Assembly (NCBI GenBank): GCA_018263405.1
Contig: JAANXG010000092.1
Location: forward strand, 1 to 11,961
DNA from: Gammaproteobacteria bacterium
Lineage (GTDB): Bacteria; Pseudomonadota; Gammaproteobacteria; Arenicellales; JAANXG01
Direction of reading: 5' to 3'
DNA length: 11,961 nt
Shown: piece by piece, positions 6,208-11,961 of the stretch
Numbering within the stretch: position 1 is the first letter of the stretch
Layout of the letters: each line of letters starts with the position of its first letter
Translations under genes and position numbers: made by a program
Notes under the pieces: generated by a model
Seen by the model: the letters and a program-made list of their open reading frames with translations, nothing else
Database searches by the model: none
What the model was told of the DNA's origin: nothing

Positions 6208-7800
6208 ATGCATTCCGATATTCGCTGGGACGAATTTCCGTATCCTTCCCGCCGTGTGCCCGTCTTCGCGCGCAATGTGATCGCGACTTCTCAACCGCTG
6301 GCTGTGCAGGCGGGTGTGCATATGTTCCGCCAAGGCGGCAATGCCGTGGATGCCGCACTCGCCGCGGCAGCAGCGTTAACGGTCACCGAGCCGTGCAGCA
6401 ACGGGTTGGGATCCGACGCATTTGCCATTGTTTGGGACGGCCAAAGCCTGCATGGTCTTAACGCCTCGGGCCGTTCGCCGCGTGCCTGGAGTCTCGGGAG
6501 ATTTGAAGGAGTGCATGAGATCACCACCGGCTGGGAATCGATAACGGTTCCAGGATGCGTGGACGCATGGTCGAAATTGTCCCGCCGGTTCGGGAAACTC
6601 GATTTTAGCCAACTGCTCGAACCCGCCATCGACTACGCCCAATACGGTTACCCTGTTTCCCCGACAGTCCAAGGTCTGTGGACTGACGCCCGGGAGACCT
6701 ATCGGGATTTCGAGGGATTCAATCAGGTGTTTTGTCCAAAAGGGCGTGCCCCGGTGGTGGGTGAGTTATTCGGTAATACCGCCATGGCCGGTACGCTACG
6801 TTGCATCGCCGAAAGCCACGGCGAGGATTTTTACCGGGGTCGTACGGCCCGGCGTATCGTGGAATTTTTAAATCGAGGCGGTTCGGTGCTTAGCGAAGAT
6901 GACCTTGCGGATCATCGGTCGGAGTGGGTTGAACCGATCCGCAAGTCCCTCGGCAATGTGCAGCTATGCGAGATTCCGCCCAACGGCCAGGGTATTGCCG
7001 CACTTATCGCTCTCGGCATTCTCGATTACGCCGGTATCGAAAAGTATGACGTGGATACCGCTGACAGCGTGCATTTGCAAATCGAGGCGGTGAAGGCTGC
7101 TTTCCAGCTGGTTCAGGCCCACGTCGCCGACCGGGACCATATGCACGTTTCCGTCGATGACCTGCTGGACGAAACGCGCTTGAGCGATGTTGCCGCGGGT
7201 ATTGACATTAACCGGGCTTCAGATCCACTTCACGGACGACCCGGTGACGGGGGGACGGTGTATCTAACCGCCGCGGACGAGGGCGGCGTGATGGTTTCGT
7301 TTATTCAATCGAACTTTTGGGGTTTTGGGTCCGGTGTCGTGGATCCCACAACCGGTATCAGTTTTCAGAACCGCGCGGCGGGTTTCAGCCTGGATCCCGC
7401 CCATCCGAATTGCATCAGCGGAGGCAAGCGGCCATTCCACACTATTATTCCCGGGTTCGTCATGCACGACGAGTCACCGCTCATGAGTTTTGGCGTAATG
7501 GGCGGGCACATGCAAGCCCAGGGGCACGTTCAGATGATGGTCCGTATTTTCTGCCATGGTCAAAATCCCCAAGCCGCGTCCGATGCACCACGATGGTTCG
7601 TCGACGATAAGTACGATGTCGTTTTTGAATCGGGATTCGACGTGGATGTACAGCGTGCTCTCCGGCAGCGTGGGCACCGTCTCAGCGCCACCACCCCCCT
7701 GTTCGCTTTCGGCGGCGCCCAGTTAATATATCGACTGGAAAACGGGTTTTACTGTGCCGCCTCCGACCACCGCAAGGACGGGCATGCGGCAGGCTACTGA
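6208..7800 (+). CDS. Gamma-glutamyltransferase-family Ntn hydrolase (YwrD-like)
   Basis: A self-cleaving N-terminal-nucleophile hydrolase that would act on gamma-glutamyl compounds such as glutathione, or on a related acyl substrate. Visible family motifs are the N-terminal ATSQPLAVQAG with GGNAVDAALAAAAALTVTEP, NGLGSDAF, PGCVDAW, the PPNGQG loop, and the processing site GDGGTVYL. In the last, the Thr at codon 7255-7257 is the predicted cleavage point and nucleophile. SGGKRPFHTIIPGFV and GVMGGHMQAQGHVQ follow in the small subunit. Length is 530 aa from ATG 6208, normal for the family. A GTG at 6187 would add seven residues. No signal peptide is visible, so the protein is probably cytosolic, unlike periplasmic E. 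coli GGT. It follows the nitroreductase, and its end overlaps a small sirtuin-like frame. The family is secure, the exact substrate is not. Confidence 0.9.
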   Translation: MHSDIRWDEFPYPSRRVPVFARNVIATSQPLAVQAGVHMFRQGGNAVDAALAAAAALTVTEPCSNGLGSDAFAIVWDGQSLHGLNASGRSPRAWSLGRFEGVHEITTGWESITVPGCVDAWSKLSRRFGKLDFSQLLEPAIDYAQYGYPVSPTVQGLWTDARETYRDFEGFNQVFCPKGRAPVVGELFGNTAMAGTLRCIAESHGEDFYRGRTARRIVEFLNRGGSVLSEDDLADHRSEWVEPIRKSLGNVQLCEIPPNGQGIAALIALGILDYAGIEKYDVDTADSVHLQIEAVKAAFQLVQAHVADRDHMHVSVDDLLDETRLSDVAAGIDINRASDPLHGRPGDGGTVYLTAADEGGVMVSFIQSNFWGFGSGVVDPTTGISFQNRAAGFSLDPAHPNCISGGKRPFHTIIPGFVMHDESPLMSFGVMGGHMQAQGHVQMMVRIFCHGQNPQAASDAPRWFVDDKYDVVFESGFDVDVQRALRQRGHRLSATTPLFAFGGAQLIYRLENGFYCAASDHRKDGHAAGY

Positions 7801-7906
7801 ATCCGTCGGGTATCAATCCATCGTGGTGCTGACCGGCGCCGGCGGCTGTTGGCCGGCCGGATCGTTGTGGGTTGATGACGGCATCGCGGTCGAACAGAGC
7901 GGGTAA
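7784..7906 (+). pseudogene. 40-codon frame resembling a truncated sirtuin (NAD-dependent deacylase) start
   Basis: An ATG at 7784-7786 inside the last codons of the preceding gene has AAGGA five bases upstream, a well-placed ribosome-binding site. The frame reads MRQATESVGYQSIVVLTGAG. Its last part is the conserved first strand and NAD-loop start of sirtuins (usually VVLTGAGISAESGI). After GAG the similarity stops, and the frame ends at TAA 7904-7906. There is no room for the rest of a sirtuin before the next gene. This may be the remnant of a deleted cobB-like gene, a real 40-residue peptide, or chance. The stop lies 12 bases before the next gene's GTG in the same frame. The call rests on about eight residues. 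Confidence 0.3.
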
Positions 7907-7918
7907 TTACTTAATTCT

Positions 7919-8701
7919 GTGACCTTTGCCAAAAATCTGCTATTAGGTGCGCTACTACTGCTGATCCTGAGTGCTTCGCACGCCCAGGGCGCCTCGTTCC
8001 AAATCGTTTATAATACGCCGCAAGGAAGCGATGAAAAAAACGCGCGGACGTTCATCGAGGAAGAAGGCATTACGCAAACCGTTATTAAGCTGCTCAACGA
8101 TGAATTCGATCTTCACACCGATTTGACTCTGTTCTTGGGTGGAAACGAAGGGCCGTCGATCGACGAGGCGTCGAATGAAATCTACATGCCCTACAGTTTT
8201 GTGTTCGATGTCGCGGATCGCTTCACTCGGGACTCCTATTCCGAGACAAACGCGAACATCTACGATGTGACTCGGGACGCGTACCTGCATGCATTTTTGC
8301 ATGAAGTGTCTCATGCCCTGTTCCTCATATACGATCTGCGGTCATCGGGAAACGCCGAAAAAGCGGTGGATATGCTGACGATACTGCTGCTGATTCGGTA
8401 CTACCAAAACGGTGCGGATGTTGTTTGGAACGCGGCGGAGCTGTTTGTCGACGAAACGGGTTCATCGCCCCGGGGTCGATCGGGGCGGAATTTTTGGAAC
8501 GAGCACGCCCTTGACCGGCAAAGTTACAATCAGGCTATATGCCTGGTGTATGGCAGCGATCCACAGCGATATTCAAGCCTGAAAGACAGGAGCCAGTTTC
8601 TCCAGATACGGGATCGGGAGTGTGTCCTGGAATATCGGCGGCAAAACAAAGCCTGGTTCCGTGTGTTGCGTTCGTTTTTGAAGAGGCCGCCACCAGGCTG
8701 A
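7919..8701 (+). CDS. Secreted DUF4344-family putative zinc metallopeptidase
   Basis: A 260-residue exported protein of the DUF4344 putative metallopeptidase family; the substrate is unknown. A signal peptide is clear: MTFAKN, a Leu/Ala-rich core, then a likely cleavage near SHA-QGA (about residues 21-25). The zinc motif HEVSH is at residues 128-132 in FLHEVSHALFLIYDLR. The downstream AEKAVD offers Glu147 or Asp151 as a third ligand. The C-terminal half has family-like FWNEHALD, QAICLVYGSDP and RECVLEYRRQNKAW, and the two Cys may pair in the periplasm. The start is GTG 7919. The in-frame stop at 7904 leaves no other usual start upstream, and the ribosome-binding site is poor. Translation may depend on read-out from the small frame just upstream. 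The family call is good; protease activity is inferred from the motif only. Confidence 0.85.
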   Translation: MTFAKNLLLGALLLLILSASHAQGASFQIVYNTPQGSDEKNARTFIEEEGITQTVIKLLNDEFDLHTDLTLFLGGNEGPSIDEASNEIYMPYSFVFDVADRFTRDSYSETNANIYDVTRDAYLHAFLHEVSHALFLIYDLRSSGNAEKAVDMLTILLLIRYYQNGADVVWNAAELFVDETGSSPRGRSGRNFWNEHALDRQSYNQAICLVYGSDPQRYSSLKDRSQFLQIRDRECVLEYRRQNKAWFRVLRSFLKRPPPG

Positions 8702-8800
8702 ATAGTGAAAACATCCACGGCGATGCCGGATTCCCGGAGATGAGCGGACAGTAATGCGCCACACGGTTTGTATCGGTGTCCCGGGTTCGGAGGCCGGTTG

Positions 8801-9355
8801 GTGAAAAAGATAGCCGCCATATTGTCGATTGCGATCGCGATTGCCGTTGGTGCGGCATATTTGTACCTGCGCCATGGATATGTCTACGAAATCTCCCAGG
8901 CGGAAATCCAAAATCGTATCGACAGCCAATTTCCGGTTGAGAACTGTGTCCTGGTGTTCTGTATCGAGCTTAGTGAGCCGTTCGTTCTCCTCCGGGATCA
9001 ACAAACCCGCATCGAGTTCGGGTCCAACGCGCTGATGGAGATTGCGTTCAGCAACGAGCAGTACGACGGTTCGGTCGGTTTTTCCGGCGAAGTGTCGTAC
9101 AAACCGGGCAAAAGAGCCCTCTACCTTGAACGTTCGAGACTCGAACACCTCGATTTCAGCGGTGTTTCCGACAAGGATAAGCAGAATCAGAATCTCAATC
9201 GGTTGGCGGTGCTACTGGTAAGCGAGTATCTGCGCGCGAATCCTATTTACAGTTTCCATGACACCGTTTTCGCGCTGATTGCTCCCTGGCTTCAGCTTAA
9301 GGAGGTGTATGTGCGAGACGGCATACTGCGACTCAGACTCGCGTTGGCCACGTGA
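8801..9355 (+). CDS. DUF1439 (YceB-like) exported or membrane-anchored protein
   Basis: A 184-residue protein resembling DUF1439 proteins such as E. coli YceB, whose function is unknown. It begins MKKIAAILSIAIAIAVGAAY, a signal peptide or signal anchor without a lipobox Cys, so it is not an obvious lipoprotein like YceB. The body shows the family pattern: ISQAEIQNRIDSQFP early on, a beta-rich middle (IEFGSNALMEIAFS, GSVGFSGEVSYKPGKRALYLER), and a late LVSEYLRANPIYSF with a final VYVRDGILRLRL strand. The start GTG 8801 is chosen because GGAGG at 8789-8793 lies 7 bases before it. A TTG at 8768 would add 11 residues. It follows the DUF4344 gene after 99 bases, and both are predicted exported, so they may share a transcript. 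Confidence 0.75.
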   Translation: MKKIAAILSIAIAIAVGAAYLYLRHGYVYEISQAEIQNRIDSQFPVENCVLVFCIELSEPFVLLRDQQTRIEFGSNALMEIAFSNEQYDGSVGFSGEVSYKPGKRALYLERSRLEHLDFSGVSDKDKQNQNLNRLAVLLVSEYLRANPIYSFHDTVFALIAPWLQLKEVYVRDGILRLRLALAT

Positions 9356-9422
9356 TTTGAAGACGCGGCGATCATCTCATCGTCACGTCGTCGCATAAAA
9401 GTCTATTCTTAAGAAGCTGAGA

Positions 9423-9440
9423 CCGCGCAGGCCGGCGCGG
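9423..9440 (-). terminator. Possible terminator stem downstream of glnS
   Basis: CCGCGC and GCGCGG flank a 6-base loop between the converging DUF1439 and glnS genes. In the glnS direction the stem is followed by a pyrimidine-rich stretch (TCTCAGCTTCTT), a modest U-tract. In the other direction there is no T-run. A second looser stem (9365-9371 with 9388-9394) and the palindrome TTCTTAAGAA at 9406-9415 also lie in this gap. Confidence 0.3.
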
Positions 9441-9478
9441 GTTCGACTATAGCGGATCGATAAGGATAACCCGGGTGG

Positions 9479-11134
9479 TCAAGCCGCCTGTTTCGCCCAG
9501 GAATCCCGCAAAGTCACCGTTCGGTTCAGCACGGGATGCAAGGCATCGCTGTCGGCGTCTATACAAAAGTAACCCTGCCGCTCGAGTTGATACCGCGATT
9601 CGATTGCCGCATTGGCGAGATCCGGTTCCAGCTTACAGTGGCGTAGTACCTCGAGGGAGTGCGGATTGAGTTGATTCAGAAAATTCTCGCTGGTCGGGTT
9701 CGCGGACTGAAACAATCGGTCGTACACGCGTACTTCGGCGTCCACGGCGTTCTCCGCACAGACCCAATGCATCGTGCCCTTCACCTTGCGCCCGTCCGGC
9801 GACGTACCGCCTTTGGTTTCGGGATCGTAGGTACAGCGAAGCTCAACCACCTCACCGGCTTCGTTCTTGATGACTTCCCGGCAGGTAATGTAATACCCGT
9901 AGCGCAGCCGTACCTCGCGGCCGGGCGCGAGCCGGAAATACTTTTTCGGTGGATCCTCCATGAAATCATCGCGTTCGATATAGATTTCGCGGGAAAAGGG
10001 GATGCTGCGCTCGCCGAACTCGGGCCGCTTGGGATGATTCCGCGCTACCAACTCCTCGATCCGATTCGCCGGATAGTTATCGATGATGACTTTGAGGGGG
10101 CGTAAAACGCCCATTCGTCGCTCGGCATCGTTGTCAAGGTCTTCGCGTACCGCGTGCTCCAATACGCCCATTTCCACCATGCCATCGCTCTTGGTGACGC
10201 CGATTCTCTCGCAGAAATTGCGAATGGAAGCGGGCGTGAAGCCTCGCCGCCGCAGCCCCGATATCGTGGGCAGCCTGGGGTCGTCCCAGCCGGCGACATA
10301 GCGCTCCTGAACCAAACGGTTCAAGAGGCGTTTGCTCATGACGGTGTAGTTCAGATTCAGGCGCCCGAATTCGATCTGCTGGGGATGGCACGGCACGTCC
10401 ACGTTGTCCAGCACCCAGTCGTACAGCGGCCGGTGGTCCTCGAATTCCAGCGTGCACAACGAGTGGGTCACGCCCTCCAGGGCGTCGGACAGGCACTGGG
10501 TAAAGTCGTACATGGGATAGATGCACCACTTGTCGCCCGAACGCCAGTGGGAGGCGTGGCGGATTCGATAAATCACCGGGTCGCGCATATTGATATTGCC
10601 GGATGCCATGTCGATCCGCGCGCGCAGCGAGTGCTCGCCGTCGCCGAATTCCCCGGCCCGCATCCTGGCAAAGAGATCGAGGTTTTCCCCGACGCCGCGG
10701 TCGCGAAAAGGGCTCTCGCGGCCGGGCTCGGTCAAAGTACCGCGATGCTCCCGGATTTCTTCCGGCGTCAGGCTGTCGACGTAGGCCATGCCTTTTTCGA
10801 TCAACTCGACCGCAAAGCCGTGAAGCCGTTCGAAATACCCCGAGGCGTAGCACAGGTTGCGCCATTCATGACCGAGCCATTGTACGTCCCGCTTGATCGA
10901 GTCGGCGTACTCGATGTTCTCTTTTTCCGGATTCGTGTCATCGAATCGAAGATTGCACGCGCCGCCGTAGCTGTCGGCGATACCGAAATTCAGGCAAATC
11001 GATTTGGCGTGGCCAATATGCAGATAGCCGTTGGGCTCCGGGGGAAAGCGGGTCACGACCCGCCCGTCGTTTTTGCCGGCGGCGATATCTCTTGCGACAA
11101 TCTGCCGGATGAAATTCGTGGATTCTATCGACAT
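9479..11134 (-). CDS. glnS: Glutaminyl-tRNA synthetase
   Basis: Charges tRNA-Gln directly with glutamine (class I synthetase, cytosol). The 551-residue product is close to the E. coli enzyme (554 aa) along its length. Visible features are TNFIRQI at the start, TRFPPEPNGYLHIGHAKSI with the HIGH box at 39-42, LRFDDTNPEKENIEYADSIK, FEDHRPLYDWVLD, and the class I KMSKS-equivalent VMSKRLL with Met266-Arg269. The anticodon-binding beta-barrel region with KGTMHWV and VYDRLF follows. GlnRS of this kind is typical of gamma- and betaproteobacteria and some neighbours, so it helps place the host. The start ATG 11132-11134 gives a family-like N terminus. It converges with the DUF1439 gene and is divergent from yjbQ, with a good -10 box upstream. 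Confidence 0.98.
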   Translation of the reverse strand: MSIESTNFIRQIVARDIAAGKNDGRVVTRFPPEPNGYLHIGHAKSICLNFGIADSYGGACNLRFDDTNPEKENIEYADSIKRDVQWLGHEWRNLCYASGYFERLHGFAVELIEKGMAYVDSLTPEEIREHRGTLTEPGRESPFRDRGVGENLDLFARMRAGEFGDGEHSLRARIDMASGNINMRDPVIYRIRHASHWRSGDKWCIYPMYDFTQCLSDALEGVTHSLCTLEFEDHRPLYDWVLDNVDVPCHPQQIEFGRLNLNYTVMSKRLLNRLVQERYVAGWDDPRLPTISGLRRRGFTPASIRNFCERIGVTKSDGMVEMGVLEHAVREDLDNDAERRMGVLRPLKVIIDNYPANRIEELVARNHPKRPEFGERSIPFSREIYIERDDFMEDPPKKYFRLAPGREVRLRYGYYITCREVIKNEAGEVVELRCTYDPETKGGTSPDGRKVKGTMHWVCAENAVDAEVRVYDRLFQSANPTSENFLNQLNPHSLEVLRHCKLEPDLANAAIESRYQLERQGYFCIDADSDALHPVLNRTVTLRDSWAKQAA

Positions 11135-11180
11135 ACAATCTCTTCGACGGTTGGAAAGGAGTATGTTTCCCGGTCGGCGG

Positions 11181-11210
11181 ATTATACAGTTCAGCCGGCT
11201 TCCATGTTTC
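11181..11210 (-). promoter_or_regulatory. Probable glnS promoter
   Basis: On the minus strand a perfect TATAAT (11181-11186) lies 46 bases before the glnS ATG. GAAACA, 18 bases further upstream (11205-11210), is a half-match to the -35 consensus. The site sits in the 107-base divergent region with the yjbQ-family gene. Confidence 0.5.
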
Positions 11211-11241
11211 TTCGCCCGGGTCGGGTGGTACCATACGGTCG

Positions 11242-11661
11242 ATGTGGACGCAGTTTAAATTCGATGTTTCGACCCGGGGCCGCGGTACTTACGATATCAC
11301 CCGCGAAGTAGAGCACGGAGTGGGCGAATCCGGCGTCCAGACGGGTCTGATGCATCTATTCATTCATCACACCAGCGCGTCGCTGATCCTGTGCGAAAAC
11401 GCGGATCCAGCGGTGCGCAGCGATCTGGAGTCGTTCATGTCCCGCACTGCCCCGGACGGCGACCCGATGTTTCGGCATGACCAGGAAGGCACCGACGACA
11501 TGCCTGCCCACGTGCGCAGTATATTGACCGAAAGCTCCCTGACAATTCCAATCACCAACGCCCGGCTCGGACTTGGCATCTGGCAGGGCATCTATGTCTA
11601 CGAGCACCGCCATGCCCCGTACCAACGCTCCGTTACTGTCACCATCCAGGGTGAGGGTTGA
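11242..11661 (+). CDS. yjbQ: YjbQ / UPF0047 family protein
   Basis: A 139-residue cytosolic protein of the UPF0047 family. E. coli YjbQ has been linked to weak thiamine-phosphate synthase activity, but the true role is unsettled. The family signatures are all present: HHTSASLILCENADPAV (42-58), HDQEGTDDMPAHVR (79-92), and a C-terminal stretch with SLTIPI, GLGIWQGIYVYEHRHAP and a final RSVTVTIQG. The conserved His residues in HHTSA, PAH and EHR could form a metal or phosphate site. The start ATG 11242 gives the normal length for the family (about 138 aa). No strong ribosome-binding site is visible. It is divergent from glnS, which is probably chance adjacency. Confidence 0.93.
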   Translation: MWTQFKFDVSTRGRGTYDITREVEHGVGESGVQTGLMHLFIHHTSASLILCENADPAVRSDLESFMSRTAPDGDPMFRHDQEGTDDMPAHVRSILTESSLTIPITNARLGLGIWQGIYVYEHRHAPYQRSVTVTIQGEG

Positions 11662-11731
11662 TAAAGGACCAGTTGATCTTGAATACCTGCGGATGAATCT
11701 CGTAGGCAATGCCCGCAGACCGTGGTGTCAA

Positions 11732-11761
11732 TGGCCGACTACCCGGCCGCGTAGCGGGCCA
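11732..11761 (+). terminator. Possible terminator-like stem-loop downstream of yjbQ
   Basis: TGGCC pairs with GGCCA and, inside a 2x2 mismatch, CTAC pairs with GTAG around an 8-base GC-rich loop. The following bases, ctcttgttg, are only a partial T-tract. It lies 70 bases after the yjbQ stop. This is a weak candidate for a rho-independent terminator. Confidence 0.3.
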
Positions 11762-11911
11762 CTCTTGTTGCGCCCGCTGTCGTCGCCGGTTGTACTTTTG
11801 ACGTAATTTCTCAAAAAGTCCGTGCAATGTCGGCGATCATGTGGGGGTAGGGTTGTCTTTCAGGGGCGCTGTAAGAAGTGGCATAGGGAAGTGCCGTTTA
11901 CGGAGCTAAGG

Positions 11912-11961
11912 ATGCAATACCTCCCTGTACGCTCTGGCGAAAGCCTCCGTGCTTTCGACAG
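11912..11961 (+). CDS. Possible start of an unidentified gene (partial, runs off right edge)
   Basis: ATG 11912-11914 has GGAG six bases upstream and opens a frame (Met-Gln-Tyr-Leu-Pro-Val-Arg-Ser) that stays open for the 16 full codons left. Too little is visible to identify a family. A perfect inverted repeat falls within it. Confidence 0.3.
   Translation, partial: MQYLPVRSGESLRAFD
11938..11957. repeat. Perfect 7-base inverted repeat at the right edge
   Basis: CGAAAGC and GCTTTCG flank a 6-base loop (ctccgt). It could be a small hairpin in an RNA, half of a larger repeat continuing outside the window, or chance within a coding region that begins at 11912. Confidence 0.35.

Larger units (their letters stand above)
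11662..11961. other. 300-base right-end region without an assignable gene
   Basis: I can name no gene here. Frames present are short or overlap yjbQ antisense, and none shows a family motif. The stretch holds a stem-loop at 11732-11761, a perfect 7-pair stem near the edge and a possible start codon with ribosome-binding site at 11902-11914. No tRNA cloverleaf is evident. Confidence 0.6.

Noticed and set aside
7838..7857. GCCGGC repeat pair around an 8-base loop as a terminator
   Set aside because: Each arm is itself a palindrome in a very GC-rich stretch, no T-run follows on either strand, and the small sirtuin-like frame reads through it.
9436..9460. GGTTCGACTA resembling a tRNA T-loop
   Set aside because: The flanking bases do not form a 5-pair T-stem, and no acceptor, D or anticodon arms can be drawn around it.
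10154..11311. A 385-codon open frame on the plus strand opposite glnS
   Set aside because: It is antisense to a confidently identified, full-length glutaminyl-tRNA synthetase, has no recognisable domain and mirrors its codon pattern. Long antisense frames are usual opposite GC-rich genes.
11639..11827. A 62-codon minus-strand frame overlapping the end of yjbQ
   Set aside because: It overlaps the 3' end of a secure gene antisense, is Arg/Pro-rich and shows no family motif.
1..11961. CRISPR arrays, insertion sequences, phage genes or defence systems
   Set aside because: No regularly spaced direct repeats, transposase or integrase motifs, or defence-domain signatures were found on reading both strands.

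Overview
The window looks like chromosomal DNA of a proteobacterium, most likely a gammaproteobacterium. The evidence is a full-length glutaminyl-tRNA synthetase close to the E. coli type, a YjbQ-family protein, and periplasmic protein families (DUF4344, DUF1439) common in that group. The base composition is mid-50s % GC by eye. What is unusual for such an organism is that it carries a mevalonate pathway instead of, or in addition to, the MEP pathway. I see no phage, insertion sequence, CRISPR array, tRNA or rRNA.

Region 1 (1-4586, minus strand) is an isoprenoid cluster. In transcription order it holds a squalene synthase, diphosphomevalonate decarboxylase (mvaD), phosphomevalonate kinase, and a class II HMG-CoA reductase. 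The reductase frame runs without a stop through a short linker into the first residues of a mevalonate kinase and off the left edge. The last three genes overlap or are separated by 3 bases, so they form one translationally coupled unit. Together they cover HMG-CoA to isopentenyl diphosphate, and squalene synthase commits the C15 product to C30 triterpenes. Prenyl elongation enzymes, HMG-CoA synthase and IPP isomerase are not in the window.

Region 2 (4661-5356, minus) is a DUF502/COV-family inner-membrane protein, 74 bases upstream of squalene synthase and possibly in the same transcript. Its upstream region is shared with divergent plus-strand genes.

Region 3 (5482-9355, plus) holds a nitroreductase-family flavoprotein, a cytosolic gamma-glutamyltransferase-like Ntn hydrolase, a 40-codon frame that resembles the start of a sirtuin, a secreted DUF4344 zinc-metallopeptidase-like protein with HEVSH, and a DUF1439/YceB-like exported protein.

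Region 4 (9479-11661) holds glnS (minus) and, divergently, a yjbQ-family gene (plus). The last 300 bases contain two inverted repeats and a possible ribosome-binding site with a start codon at the edge, but no gene I can name.

The main points for a second look are the in-frame HMG-CoA reductase-mevalonate kinase fusion, an apparent AUA start codon (in an AUAA overlap) for phosphomevalonate kinase, a dyad over a possible -10 box upstream of mvaD, and the sirtuin-like remnant.
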